Positions 41,577 to 51,281 are shown, counted from the first letter of the stretch. The stretch: DNA of 64,000 nt from Candidatus Kuenenia stuttgartensis (GCA_945875585.1 CAMCLK010000001.1:1-64000); one strand, 5' to 3'. The notes: generated from the sequence alone by a model not told the origin. Numbers and translations: made by a program.

Positions 41577-42659
41577 TCAAGTGTAGTGCGCGCCGCGTGC
41601 TTCCACGTACACGGCATAAACCGACTGGCTGGCAGTCATGTAAAGCTTGTTTCGCCTTGGGCCGCCAAAGCAAACATTGCTGCAGATCTCTGGAAGGCGA
41701 ATCTGGCCAATGCGTACGCCGTCTGGCGCAAATACATGCACGCCATCGTAACCAGCACCCACCCAGCCGGCGCTCGCCCAGACATTACCGTCGGTATCGC
41801 AACGAATGCCGTCAGCCATGCCCGCTACCTTCTTGCCATCCAGTTCCATGGCCATCGAAGTGAATTCAGAGGCTTTACCAAGAGTTGTTTCGCTGTTCAC
41901 TTGATACTTGAGGATGTTCTTCGGTGCCTTAGGATAATGAGACGACCCGGTATCCGCCACGTAGAGCGTTTTCAGGTCTGGTGAAAAACAGAGCCCGTTC
42001 GGTTTGAATACTTCATCGGTAACCATGTGCACGGTTCCGGTCTTGGAATCGATACGGTACACGGCTTCTTTCAATTCAAGTGGGCCTTTCTGGCCTTCGT
42101 AATCTCCAAGTGAGCCATAACCCGGATCTGTAAACCAAATATCGCCGGTTACCGGATGAACGACAGCATCGTTGGGTGCATTGAAACGCTTGCCGTTGAA
42201 CTCCTTGGCCAGCACCGTGAACGTGCCATCGTATTCGTAACGCACAACACGCCGGTTGCCGTGTTCGCAAGAAATCTGGCGGCCTTGGCCATCAAACGTG
42301 TTGCCATTGCTGAAGCCAGCTGGCTTTCGCAAGACGCTGACATGGCCATCTTCGTCGAGGAGGCGCATCTGCCGATCGTTGGGTATGTCGCTCCACATGA
42401 GGTAGCGCCCTACGCCGTTCCAGGCTGGGCCTTCTGCCCAAAGAAACCCGGTGGCAACCCGCTGGATGGGGGCATTACCAATCGCATATTTCTTGAAACG
42501 GGGATCGAGGGTCAAAATGTCGGGGTCTGGGTATCGGACAGGGGAAGCATTCGGCCCGAAGTCCCGAGGTGCCGTTTGGGCACGTAAGGCAAGCGCGCCA
42601 ACAGAGCCGGCGGCTAAGGACATGAGCGCACGGCGATCCATGTTTAGGGGGAGAGTCAT
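41577..42659 (-). CDS. SMP-30/gluconolactonase-like protein (Tat signal)
   Basis: A 360-aa six-bladed propeller that hydrolyses sugar lactones in the periplasm. The Tat-type signal is NMDRRALMSLAAGSVGALA. Metal-site segments are LWAEGPAWNG, KRFNAPNDAVVHPVTGDIWF (Asn/Asp) and VAGMADGIRCDTDGN. The ATG at 42659 is preferred with GAGG 10 bases upstream. It is first of the gluconolactonase-MFS-cyclase run. Confidence 0.86.
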   Translation of the reverse strand: MTLPLNMDRRALMSLAAGSVGALALRAQTAPRDFGPNASPVRYPDPDILTLDPRFKKYAIGNAPIQRVATGFLWAEGPAWNGVGRYLMWSDIPNDRQMRLLDEDGHVSVLRKPAGFSNGNTFDGQGRQISCEHGNRRVVRYEYDGTFTVLAKEFNGKRFNAPNDAVVHPVTGDIWFTDPGYGSLGDYEGQKGPLELKEAVYRIDSKTGTVHMVTDEVFKPNGLCFSPDLKTLYVADTGSSHYPKAPKNILKYQVNSETTLGKASEFTSMAMELDGKKVAGMADGIRCDTDGNVWASAGWVGAGYDGVHVFAPDGVRIGQIRLPEICSNVCFGGPRRNKLYMTASQSVYAVYVEARGAHYT

Positions 42660-42796
42660 GATCGGAATCCTCACGGTGGTGGGCTAGGATCAAGAATAGA
42701 AAATCACGGGCACAATTCAAGTCGATGCAAGCCGGTGCCGCTATTTATTCATACGATGACATTGCTTGCATTGTTTCACGCTGGAGGTGCGCCAAG

Positions 42797-43453
42797 ATGC
42801 TCTATGCCGTTGAAATAAATATCAACCTGAACGAAACCATCGGCAGGGTGCTGGTGGGTGTCATTCTGTTCGGCTGCACCACCGTGTTGTCTCTTCTGAT
42901 TGGCAAATGGTGGGGGCATTATCAGGCCCAAAAGCAACTGGATGCTCTGCATTTCTTTGATATTGTCAATGTTGGGTTCAATCTTCTGAACGATGGATCG
43001 CTGCGTATTCGCACCATTTTCGAAACCAACCTAGACCAGATCTACCGCAATAAGATCCAGATTGAAACGCTTAAAAAGCTCGCCAAAAAAACCACCGCCG
43101 ATCATCCCCTCATCGACATCCCCGCGGACGATGCTTGGTATTACCTCAATTTTCTACTCAATGCTTTGGCTGAAAAATTCACGGAAGGTAACGCCCGGGA
43201 GGCGTGCGGGTTGCCGGTTACCAAAACACGCTTCAGCCTTTTCCTCACATGCGAGAAGGTTGGAGCCGACAGACTCCACAAAATTCGCGCCATGCTTGTA
43301 AGGCAAGATTTGCTCGAAAACTTCCCTTACAACGACACGCTTCCAGCCCTGGAGAAGGAATATCACAAAGACAGGATTCTGACCCTGCGGAGTGCAGCCA
43401 AGGCTTACCGCACCAAACCGTACCTATTCCTGCCTTTTGAAATCGTACTTTAA
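42797..43453 (+). CDS. Unrecognised single-span membrane protein
   Basis: 218 aa; no family recognised. There is one membrane span at about 18-38 (VLVGVILFGCTTVLSLLIGKWW) after a short outer N-terminus, then a soluble, mostly helical cytoplasmic part with many Lys, Asp and Tyr residues (QLDALHFFDIVNVGFNLLND, SLRIRTIFETNLDQIYRNK). The start at 42797 has GGAGG 10 bases upstream. Its end overlaps the facing DUF1445 gene by 4 bases. Confidence 0.7.
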   Translation: MLYAVEININLNETIGRVLVGVILFGCTTVLSLLIGKWWGHYQAQKQLDALHFFDIVNVGFNLLNDGSLRIRTIFETNLDQIYRNKIQIETLKKLAKKTTADHPLIDIPADDAWYYLNFLLNALAEKFTEGNAREACGLPVTKTRFSLFLTCEKVGADRLHKIRAMLVRQDLLENFPYNDTLPALEKEYHKDRILTLRSAAKAYRTKPYLFLPFEIVL

Positions 43454-44226
43454 TTGCCTGTATCAATAAGGTCTGTCACGAACATGTGTCCGGGGGCATG
43501 GGTGATGGCCATGTCGATTCCGGCTTCCGCAATGGCTGCCTGAGGTGTCACTCCGCATGCCCAAAAAACCGGGATCTCCCCGGGGCGCACGGATACTGCT
43601 TCACCGTAATCCGGATGTTCCAAGGAAACGATGCCAATGGTGGCCGGGTTGCCAACGTGGACTGGCCCGCCATGGCTCCTAGGAAATGCGGCGGATAAAC
43701 GGGTAGCCACTTCTGCCTGTGATGGAGTCATGGGGCGCATGGAAACAACCAATGGACCGCGAAACCGACCAGCCGGGGTGGTGGGTATGTTGGTGCGGTA
43801 CATGGGCACGTTGCGGCCCTCCTCGACATGGCGTGGAATTATTCCCGCAGCGGCGAGTGCATGGTCGAAGGTGAAGCTGCAGCCTAGCAGGAATCCGACC
43901 GAATCTGGTTGCCATAAATTAAAAATGTCTGTGGTTTCTGTGAATGATTGGCCGGATCGATACACACGGTAAAGTGGTAGATCGCAGCGCAGGTCGGCGC
44001 CGGGTGCCACGCGCAGAGGTTCCGGATCTCCAGCATCGGTTACGTCTAGAATCGGGCACGGTTTTGGATTGCGTTGACAAAACAGAAAGAATTCAAACGC
44101 GCAATCCCTTGGAAGTACCACCAGATTGGCTTGGGCGTATCCGGGAGCCACACCGGCTGTTGGTTTGCTCCACAGCCCGGTACGGGCACGTTCGCGCAGC
44201 GCTTTTCCCGTTGAAGGAATAGTCAC
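43450..44226 (-). CDS. D-glutamate cyclase-like protein, N-terminal half (DUF1445)
   Basis: 258 aa, of the UPF0317/DUF1445 family, with GYAQANLVVLPRDCAFEFF, GFLLGCSFTFDHALAAAGI, VEEGRNVPMYRTNIPT, SHGGPVHVGNP and IPVFWACGVTPQAA. In animals this domain is fused to DUF4392 in D-glutamate cyclase (DGLUCY), which forms 5-oxo-D-proline. Here it follows a DUF4392 gene with an ATGA overlap, so the two together likely make the split enzyme. Confidence 0.85.
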   Translation of the reverse strand: MTIPSTGKALRERARTGLWSKPTAGVAPGYAQANLVVLPRDCAFEFFLFCQRNPKPCPILDVTDAGDPEPLRVAPGADLRCDLPLYRVYRSGQSFTETTDIFNLWQPDSVGFLLGCSFTFDHALAAAGIIPRHVEEGRNVPMYRTNIPTTPAGRFRGPLVVSMRPMTPSQAEVATRLSAAFPRSHGGPVHVGNPATIGIVSLEHPDYGEAVSVRPGEIPVFWACGVTPQAAIAEAGIDMAITHAPGHMFVTDLIDTGN

Positions 44227-45218
44227 CTAAGAGCCTCCACGATTTGGCAGTACACGCGGGCGTGGTGGTACCAAGCCAGACCGTCGACCGTTGCCAGCCG
44301 CCGGCCGGTGACACCATCAACAAGCGGGCCTTCCCGTGCCATCAGTTCGAGAATATCGGATTCTTCACGCACGCCGGGAAGTGGAGGAATTCCCGCCAGC
44401 TTGCGCCAAAGGCCTGCAAGGGCCCAAGCGCCCCAGTTGCTGACGCCAGCCACAATGGTGTGTTGCGTTGCCACGCGGCAAGCAATGCGCCCGCCTTGCG
44501 GGATGTTCTGGTGGATTACATCCCAACCGATGGTTCCCATACCAATTTCATTGCCACCATCACCAATGCCTATTGTGGGCACATCAGCTTTTTCAAAAAG
44601 AAAGTGTGCCGGGCGAACATGCCCTGTCACATCGAGGCCTCGCATGGACAGGCAGCGTTCGCGTGCTTCAGGAGGAGCGGCCTTGCGGAATTCTGGCAGC
44701 AAGTTCTCGAACTCGCTGCCGGCCCATGTGCTGAAAGTAGATTCTGAATGTGTTGGACCAACCCGTTCAACAGCTACCAGATGCGTGAATTTCCCGACCC
44801 TGCGTCGCATAGCTCCTTCAAAATCTCCCTGTGGCAAACCCGCCATATCCACAACCGTGACTGAATCTTTGAGGCGCAGATGTGTTATGGCGACAGCCAA
44901 GGCTCGTGCTGAAGATCCCTCCGATGCAAGGATTGCCCTGCCACCGGCAGCAACGGCAGAGCGCGCCAGGGCGATGGCGCCGGGCGGTCCATCCGTTTCA
45001 CCTGTACCGGGTGGATCGGCAGCCAAAATCGGGAATCCTGTGACAATCAGCAGGCAAGGGGAAGAAGATTGGGCAAGTAACGATCCTGCTTGGCACAGAT
45101 GGCCGCTGGAGTTTGTCAACAGGTTGCGGCCCGGAACGCGGGCCAAACCCCGGCCACCCGCGTCCACGCCAATGATTCCTTCCAGAATGGTTCCCAACTT
45201 TTGGGCTGCCTCGGTCAT
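44223..45218 (-). CDS. D-glutamate cyclase-like protein, C-terminal half (DUF4392)
   Basis: 331 aa. It has LLTNSSGHLCQAGSLL, CLLIVTGFPI, AETDGPPGAIALARSA-type and DGGNEIGMGTIGWDVI segments, the signature of the DUF4392 half of DGLUCY. The start is set at 45218 inside the stop of the rluA-like gene (ATGA) with GAGG 8 bases upstream; longer frames would be within the upstream gene. It is coupled with the DUF1445 gene. Confidence 0.82.
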   Translation of the reverse strand: MTEAAQKLGTILEGIIGVDAGGRGLARVPGRNLLTNSSGHLCQAGSLLAQSSSPCLLIVTGFPILAADPPGTGETDGPPGAIALARSAVAAGGRAILASEGSSARALAVAITHLRLKDSVTVVDMAGLPQGDFEGAMRRRVGKFTHLVAVERVGPTHSESTFSTWAGSEFENLLPEFRKAAPPEARERCLSMRGLDVTGHVRPAHFLFEKADVPTIGIGDGGNEIGMGTIGWDVIHQNIPQGGRIACRVATQHTIVAGVSNWGAWALAGLWRKLAGIPPLPGVREESDILELMAREGPLVDGVTGRRLATVDGLAWYHHARVYCQIVEALR

Positions 45219-45928
45219 AAGAGCCCTCCGCGTTCCACCAGCATTCCGGCATGTTTGTGCCAAGCCTGCGGAACTCTGGCGGTGATAACGACCTGCTCTG
45301 GACGAGTGGGATGAGGCAGTTCCAGTGCCAAAGCATGTAGGCCTATGGAGTATTGCTGCCATGGTGCTTCGTGGCCTTCTCCATACCTGTCGTCCCCGGC
45401 AATGGGCCATCCGCGTACTGCCAGCTGCACCCGGATCTGGTGTGTCCGGCCCGTGGTTGGACGCACTTCCAGAAGCGATAAACCGTGGTGTCTGGCCATT
45501 ACCCGGTAGGTGAGCGCAGCCCGTTTGGGGTCGGGATCGCCCCGGTGTGCTAGGCGTGTTCTTCTGACACCTGTCACCGCTCCCTCGGTAACAAGATCGT
45601 CGATCAGTTCGGCGCCATCGTTGGGTGGTTCGCCCGTTACCACCGCCAGATAGGTTTTGAGCGCTTTACCCAACCGCCAAGAGTCGGCAATGCGCGATGC
45701 TGCTTTTCCAGTGCGGGCAAAGAGCAAAACCCCGCTGGTAGGTCGATCCAGTCGGTGGACAACACCCAGATAAACATTCCCGGGTTTGGCATGGCGCAAT
45801 TTCAGGAAAGCGCAGGCCCAATCGGCAGCAGTGTTGGCTGAAGCGGGAGGGGCGGTTGGCATACCCGCGGGTTTGTCGATGGCCAGAAGGTGATTGTCTT
45901 CCAGCAGAATTGTCGGGGAGTCAAGCAT
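45215..45928 (-). CDS. RluA-family pseudouridine synthase
   Basis: 237 aa; isomerises uridine to pseudouridine in rRNA or tRNA. The catalytic Asp61 is in VVHRLDRPTSG, followed by RTGKAASRI, KTYLAVV and PTTGRTHQIRVQLA. There is no S4 domain. The start at 45928 is chosen (LDSPTILLEDNHLLAIDKPAG begins there); an ATG at 45955 is also possible. The exact RNA site is not known. Confidence 0.86.
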   Translation of the reverse strand: MLDSPTILLEDNHLLAIDKPAGMPTAPPASANTAADWACAFLKLRHAKPGNVYLGVVHRLDRPTSGVLLFARTGKAASRIADSWRLGKALKTYLAVVTGEPPNDGAELIDDLVTEGAVTGVRRTRLAHRGDPDPKRAALTYRVMARHHGLSLLEVRPTTGRTHQIRVQLAVRGWPIAGDDRYGEGHEAPWQQYSIGLHALALELPHPTRPEQVVITARVPQAWHKHAGMLVERGGLL

Positions 45929-45996
45929 GAACAATGGCCATCCAGAGTTTGGCATCGGACCGTGTAGGGAAGCAGTGTCTGTGGTACTATAAGGGA

Positions 45997-47388
45997 ATGA
46001 ATGAAATAGAAGCAGTTTCCACGCATCAACCATCCGTCACTTACCACGGCGCCGCGCGCATGGTGACTGGCACCATGCATTTGGTCCATGCAGCAGGTAA
46101 GCGCATTCTGCTGGACTGTGGCAGTATTTCAGGCGGAAGCCGGGATCAGGATCCGTTCGACCTGCCTTTCCCGTTCGATCCTGCCGAAATCGACGCTGTT
46201 GTTCTGACACATTGCCACCAAGACCATTGCGGCCGCTTGGCGTCTTTGGTGATGCAGGGTTTTGATGGCCCCATTTATACAACGCAGCCCAGCCGCGACA
46301 TTCTGGAAGTGCTGTTGTTCGATACAGCACGTATCCGCGAGCAGGAATTGATGATGCGGGGCCGCAAACATCATGGCGGCCCGCGTCCGAAAGTTCGCTT
46401 TGGCACAGCAGAAGCGCACCACACGCTCGATCTTGTCGAGGTCACCCCGCTTGGCAAGCCAGTGGTTATTGATGGCGACATAGAACTGACACTGCTTGAA
46501 GCGGGCCATATTCTTGGTTCGGCCATGGTTCATTTGGCTTGGCAAGAACTTGGGCGAACTTGGCGGTTGACCTTTACAGGCGACTTGGGCCGCAGTGGCT
46601 TTCCATTCCAGCATCCGCATGTGGCACTTCCCCCGGCTGATTTGCTGCTGTGCGAAAGTACTTACGGTGGCGAAGCGCACGACACAGCCGAAATGATGGC
46701 ACAAAACATGGCGCGTGCCATCCGCCGCGCAGCATCAGAGGGTGGCAAGATCCTGATCCCCGCCTTCAGCCTTGGGCGTACGCACATCATTCTTCACTAC
46801 CTGCGCAAGTGGATGAATCAGGGGGTGATTCCCAATTTGCCGATCCACGTAGACAGCCCACTTGGTCGCAAACTTCACAAGGTGTTTTTGCGTTATCCAG
46901 GAGAGTTCTCCGAGAAGTACCGCGACGACTTGGAAGTCGACTGGCTCGAAGGCCGCGATGATGCCACAGATGTTTCGTTCCGTGAGGGTGCGCGCATTAT
47001 TGTGGCCTCCGGCGGAATGCTAGAAGGTGGACGCATTCTGCATCATCTACGTTTTCACATCGATGATCCACGCGCCACGCTGCTGCTGGTGAGTTACCAA
47101 GCGCCCGGCACGCTGGGCGAACAGATCCTTGAAAAGGGCGACTCGGTCCGTTTCAATGGCCGCCGATGGAACAAGTGGATCGATGTTGTTCAGGTCCGAG
47201 GCTTTTCTGGGCATGCTGACCACAAAGATCTTCTTGCAGCGATAGAACCGTTGGCTGGAAATGTGCGCCAGATTCGTTTGGTGCACGGTGAGCCAGACCG
47301 AGCTGAAGCCTTGGCTAAAGCGTTGGTTGCCCGCGGATTCAACGATGTCCGCTTACCAGAAATGCATGAGACAACACAACTGTCATGA
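45997..47388 (+). CDS. Metallo-beta-lactamase fold RNase (beta-CASP family)
   Basis: 463 aa; a Zn-dependent ribonuclease of the CPSF-73/RNase J-like group. It has the metal motif LTHCHQDHCGRLA (His72, His74, Asp76, His77), the beta-CASP motifs LIPAFSLGRTHIIL and SGGMLEGGRILHHL, and FSGHADHKDLL. The N-terminus HGAARMVTGTMHL is very typical. AAGGG lies just before the ATG, so spacing is short. Its stop overlaps the next gene (ATGA). Confidence 0.88.
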   Translation: MNEIEAVSTHQPSVTYHGAARMVTGTMHLVHAAGKRILLDCGSISGGSRDQDPFDLPFPFDPAEIDAVVLTHCHQDHCGRLASLVMQGFDGPIYTTQPSRDILEVLLFDTARIREQELMMRGRKHHGGPRPKVRFGTAEAHHTLDLVEVTPLGKPVVIDGDIELTLLEAGHILGSAMVHLAWQELGRTWRLTFTGDLGRSGFPFQHPHVALPPADLLLCESTYGGEAHDTAEMMAQNMARAIRRAASEGGKILIPAFSLGRTHIILHYLRKWMNQGVIPNLPIHVDSPLGRKLHKVFLRYPGEFSEKYRDDLEVDWLEGRDDATDVSFREGARIIVASGGMLEGGRILHHLRFHIDDPRATLLLVSYQAPGTLGEQILEKGDSVRFNGRRWNKWIDVVQVRGFSGHADHKDLLAAIEPLAGNVRQIRLVHGEPDRAEALAKALVARGFNDVRLPEMHETTQLS

Positions 47389-48095
47389 ACCCTCCCGCCT
47401 GGCCACCTCCTGTCCGACGCAGGCTCTGGCTGATGCGTCATGGCAGCGTGGCTTATTTCGGGCCGGGTTCTACTACTTCTTTCGGCGACGCCGTACTCAC
47501 CGAACAAGGGTGCCATCAGGCGGATGGTGCTAGGGAATTTCTTTCCAACCGATCGATCGACCTCGTGATCACGAGTGGATTGCCAAGGGCCATGCAAACC
47601 GCCAGCCGCGTGAGGCCGGGCCAGCAGGCTACAACTGATACCCGTTGGCGTGAAATTGAACCCGGCCAGTGGCCTGCCGCGGCAGCATCAGGGCTTAACG
47701 ATAAGCTCCAGCTTACTCATGCTTTGAACACACTGGGGCCTGGGCTTACCCGGGACAGCCAGTTCATGGGTGGCGAAACATTTGGCAGCCTTGAGGACAG
47801 GGTTGGCGCGGCACTCAAATCATTGCTTGAAGACACATCGTGGACCGAAGCGCTTCTGGTGGCACATAGCGTTGCCTTGCGCTGCACACTAGCCCGCTGT
47901 TTGGGTGGAAATCTGGATACGATCTGTCGCATCGAGCAGGATGCAGGATGTTTGAATCTGGTGGAGTTTGATCCAGCGGGTTGGCCTTTGGTGCGTTTGG
48001 TGAATCACACGCCGCCCGATGCGGTGAAGTCGTCCATGCGGATGAGCAGTCTGGAAGAATTGCTGGCCCAAGCACTCAAGCACGGGTCGGCCTGA
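47385..48095 (+). CDS. Histidine phosphatase (phosphoglycerate mutase superfamily)
   Basis: A 236-aa phosphatase-like protein. The RHG motif is LWLMRHGS (Arg18, His19, Gly20), followed by a second Arg/His set in TSGLPRAMQTA and LLVAHSVALR. The substrate (sugar phosphate, phosphoprotein or lipid) cannot be told. It is translationally coupled with the beta-CASP RNase gene. Confidence 0.84.
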   Translation: MNPPAWPPPVRRRLWLMRHGSVAYFGPGSTTSFGDAVLTEQGCHQADGAREFLSNRSIDLVITSGLPRAMQTASRVRPGQQATTDTRWREIEPGQWPAAAASGLNDKLQLTHALNTLGPGLTRDSQFMGGETFGSLEDRVGAALKSLLEDTSWTEALLVAHSVALRCTLARCLGGNLDTICRIEQDAGCLNLVEFDPAGWPLVRLVNHTPPDAVKSSMRMSSLEELLAQALKHGSA

Positions 48096-48231
48096 AAACT
48101 GCCTGCTTGGATTATCTTATCCATCTTTACACATATAACCCACATTCCCTGTACCTTCGGCACATGCCGACTCTTGGGATCTTCCGATCTAGACTGAGTG
48201 GAGCAAGGCCTTGCGCTTGGGGGATCGGTAC

Positions 48232-49395
48232 ATGTCCAAATTGCAACGTCGGCTCAGGGCCCTGTCATTCATCGCGGTGGGTACGATTGGGTGCCAAAAT
48301 ACTCCCGTTGCGCGGCCTATGCCCGGTGGATTTGGCGGAGAGCCAGTGCCATTGGTTCGTTGCGCTTACCCAGACGAGTCGCAAGAAAGCGCACTCGATT
48401 CGCGAAGTTTGCTTGCATTGGTAGCAGCGCACACCCCCGCGTTGGAGAGCGCTCGGGCACTTGAAGGTGAAGCCGCCCTGCGCAGGCAAAAGGCAGCAAC
48501 TCCCGGTTGGTTCAAACATTTAAGCAGTGAAGAACGTCTTTGGCTTTCAGGTGCCATGGCGCAAGATGCTCAGGCTGCGACCAAGGCAGCCGATGCCATT
48601 TACAAGGCTCAGAGTGAAGTCAGCGAGCTATTGATTGATTTGCGCGCAGTCAGAGAGGCGATGGCGCATATCAATGATTCCGAGGCGCAGTTGAAAAAGG
48701 TGCTGGAGCGAGCAGAAAATGCGCGCAAGGCCAGCGAAGCTGCGGCACCATTGGTTGAAGCGATCAAGGCAGACTTGGCAGGCCGGGAGACGGCGCGTGC
48801 CCGCCTCGCGCAACAAGACAGCGCGGCTAGGGCTCGCATTCGTCATTTGGCGGGAATGGATCCAGCAGGTGAATTAGTAATCGATTTACAGCCTCTGGAT
48901 AATCCACGTTGGTTGAATGGGGATCTGACCCCCTCCTCTTGCGCCGAGGAAGCAGCTACCCGGGGACCGGGTGTAAGCCAAGCTGAACATCTGGTATCCA
49001 CGTTGCGCGAGTGTGTTTCCATGCTCGAAGGCCAACCCCTTGTGGGCCGCAAGCAACTGGCCGAGAAAAAAGTAGACTTTCAGGGGGCGTTGTTTCAGGC
49101 CATCGCTGCCCGCAGGGAACTGGATGGGAAATTGAGGCTGGGGGCGGTTGAGGCGGCCGAAGCGATTGGCGCGAGCACGCGTCAGGCAACGGCGGCAGCT
49201 AAACTGCTTACCTTGGCCAAGGCAGCCAACCGGATGATTGATGATCGGGTCGAAATGAACGCGCCTGGATTTACGGCCAAGGAAATGTTTGAAACCGCGG
49301 GAGCCGTGGAGTTGGCGCGAACCGAAGAATTGAAATCGCGCTTGGCGCGGCACAAGGCTCATGCGCGCTTGTGGTTGTTGCTGGGTCAACCGTAA
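48232..49395 (+). CDS. Helical putative lipoprotein, TolC-like
   Basis: 387 aa; no confident family. A hydrophobic N-terminus ends at Cys21 of AVGTIGCQN, a weak lipobox. Most of the rest is long alpha-helix rich in Ala, Glu and Arg (ATKAADAIYKAQSEVSELLI, ARKASEAAAPLVEAI), a pattern like outer-membrane efflux (TolC) periplasmic helices, but lacking the beta-strand signature. GGGGGAT lies 7 bases before the ATG. Confidence 0.6.
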   Translation: MSKLQRRLRALSFIAVGTIGCQNTPVARPMPGGFGGEPVPLVRCAYPDESQESALDSRSLLALVAAHTPALESARALEGEAALRRQKAATPGWFKHLSSEERLWLSGAMAQDAQAATKAADAIYKAQSEVSELLIDLRAVREAMAHINDSEAQLKKVLERAENARKASEAAAPLVEAIKADLAGRETARARLAQQDSAARARIRHLAGMDPAGELVIDLQPLDNPRWLNGDLTPSSCAEEAATRGPGVSQAEHLVSTLRECVSMLEGQPLVGRKQLAEKKVDFQGALFQAIAARRELDGKLRLGAVEAAEAIGASTRQATAAAKLLTLAKAANRMIDDRVEMNAPGFTAKEMFETAGAVELARTEELKSRLARHKAHARLWLLLGQP

Positions 49396-49419
49396 TATCG
49401 GAAACGAAGCAATTTTGTA

Positions 49420-50175
49420 TTACCGTTGACCGGTTTGCCTGATCCAGTTTTCGAATCGATCGAACGGTTCTTCCCGTAAAGACCCGGCTTTCAAATCGCC
49501 CAACTCAAGATCACCAATGCTTGTCCGTATCAGCCTTTCAACAGGGTGCCCTACGGCAGCAAGCATGCGGCGGGCTTGTCGGTTGCGGCCTTCTGTAAGA
49601 ACCAGCTCCACTCGGCTGTTGTCACCGCAGATTTCAATCAGCCGTGCTTCTGCTGGCCGGGTTGGTCCATCTTTCAAATCAATTCCGTTGCGCAAGGCTG
49701 CAATGGCTTCTTGTTCCACCCGACCCCGCACGGTGAGCATGTATCGTTTGGGAACATGATGCTCCGGATCGGTCAGGGCATTGGCCAATACTCCTGATGT
49801 TGTCAAAAGCAACAGGCCTTCCGAGTCGGCATCGAGCCTGCCCACAGCGATCAGGCGCGGATAACTGTTGGGAATCAGGCTGAAAACATCCTGCTTGCCT
49901 CGTTCATCGCGTCGGGTGACCACCACGCCTAATGGTTTGTGGATGGAAATCAATCGTTCCGCCGCAGGGGGAGGCGTCATCTGGTCGAGGCTGATGCGTG
50001 TTGTTTCAAGATCGACCCAAGTGAAAGGATCGCGGCAAACCCGGCCATCGACCGAAACCCGACCGGCTGCAATCCACGCCTGACCTTCGCCCCGCGAGCC
50101 CCATCCCAGCTTGCTGATGGCACGGTGCAACTGGACGCGTTTGCCGGGAGGGCCTCCAGAGTGTCTGGTTAGCAT
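49420..50175 (-). CDS. RsuA/RluB-family pseudouridine synthase
   Basis: 251 aa. The S4 RNA-binding domain (about 12-60, LHRAISKLGWGSRGEGQAWI) and the catalytic AVGRLDADSEGLLLLT with Asp115 are clear, followed by LTEGRNRQARRMLAAVGHPV, typical of the family. It modifies one uridine in 16S or 23S rRNA; RluB (23S, 2605) is the nearest guess. Confidence 0.87.
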   Translation of the reverse strand: MLTRHSGGPPGKRVQLHRAISKLGWGSRGEGQAWIAAGRVSVDGRVCRDPFTWVDLETTRISLDQMTPPPAAERLISIHKPLGVVVTRRDERGKQDVFSLIPNSYPRLIAVGRLDADSEGLLLLTTSGVLANALTDPEHHVPKRYMLTVRGRVEQEAIAALRNGIDLKDGPTRPAEARLIEICGDNSRVELVLTEGRNRQARRMLAAVGHPVERLIRTSIGDLELGDLKAGSLREEPFDRFENWIRQTGQR

Positions 50176-50253
50176 GACTGCCTCATGTTAATGTATAATT
50201 TATCCCAATCGTTTTTCATGAAATCATTTCTCCCGGTTGCGTGGATCACAGGT

Positions 50254-51276
50254 ATGTCACTCTTTGTTAGTTGTACAGGATGTTTCAAGCAACTTAAGCT
50301 GCCAGACAATGCTGCTGGCCGCAAAGTGCGCTGCCCCATGTGTCAGACAACATTTCTGGCACAGGGGCCCGCACCTGTCGTTGAAGAGCTTGAAGTGTTG
50401 GAATCGATAGAACCGCCCCCTGTGGCAAAAAGGTCATCTGCAGGTCGTTCATCCGTTCCTCCGCCATCTCCTGGCCGGGCCAAAGCCACGTCTGTTCAGG
50501 ACGCCCTGAAAAAAGCTGCACCCCGTCGATCCGAGCGTGAAGAAGAACCGCCAGAAGAGGACATGGCATCGAGTCAGGAAAGCAGCACGCCGGGAGGCAA
50601 CCGCGCTGCCTGGCGCAAGGTGCACTCCGGCCTCGGACTGATTTTGGTTTCAATCATTCTTTCGATTGTCGGTTCGCTGCTGCTGGTCGGCATGACTTTT
50701 CTCATGAGAATGATCGCCTTTTCCAATGCCCAGGTGCCCGGAAACCCCATGCCCATGGGAATGGGGCGGGATTCGTCTCCGAGTATGGCGGCGGGCTTCG
50801 GCATGATCGGTGCGGCGGCACTGGTGCCCCTGTTCATGGTCGTACTCGTTCTGACAATCATGATTTTGTTTTTGGTGGGACACGCGTTTTGCATGCTGGT
50901 ACCCGCAGCCAAGGGCAATGGTGGTTTCGCCCGGGGGCTTTCGATAGCGGCTTTCTGCTCATTTTCGAGCCTTTTCGGGTCTTTTGTTGGGATAATTCTC
51001 CATTATTTCTTTTTGTGGAGCGTTTGTCATGCCCTGAAAAAGCCGTCTCTGGCAGGCACAGTGTCCAATTTCATGTACGCGCATGTGATTCTGGTGATTG
51101 GCACATTTGTCGGGCTCCTTTTGTCCATTTTGCTTGGTGTTTTGAATTTGACGGTCTTGGCAGGCTTTGGGATCATGGGTGTCTTATTCCTGAATGGATT
51201 AGGTTCACTGGGCCTGTTCATATGGTATCTGGTTTTGCTGGTACAAATACGGTCTGCTGTGGAGCCCAATATCTGA
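50254..51276 (+). CDS. Zinc-ribbon membrane protein
   Basis: 340 aa. The N-terminal ribbon is SCTGCFKQLKLPDNAAGRKV then CPMCQTTF, the CxxC...CxxC type with PDxAAGKxVRC that recurs in many planctomycete proteins. A Pro/Ser/Glu-rich linker (about 40-115) follows, then six hydrophobic spans. Role unknown. The start at 50254 is chosen so that the ribbon begins near the N-terminus; ATGs at 50218 and 50185 are possible, and no strong ribosome site decides it. Confidence 0.7.
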   Translation: MSLFVSCTGCFKQLKLPDNAAGRKVRCPMCQTTFLAQGPAPVVEELEVLESIEPPPVAKRSSAGRSSVPPPSPGRAKATSVQDALKKAAPRRSEREEEPPEEDMASSQESSTPGGNRAAWRKVHSGLGLILVSIILSIVGSLLLVGMTFLMRMIAFSNAQVPGNPMPMGMGRDSSPSMAAGFGMIGAAALVPLFMVVLVLTIMILFLVGHAFCMLVPAAKGNGGFARGLSIAAFCSFSSLFGSFVGIILHYFFLWSVCHALKKPSLAGTVSNFMYAHVILVIGTFVGLLLSILLGVLNLTVLAGFGIMGVLFLNGLGSLGLFIWYLVLLVQIRSAVEPNI

Positions 51277-51281
51277 CAGGT

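Noticed and set aside
48232-49395. A definite TolC outer-membrane channel
   Set aside because: The helical pattern is similar but the beta-barrel strands and the conserved end motif are not visible, so only a tentative label is given.
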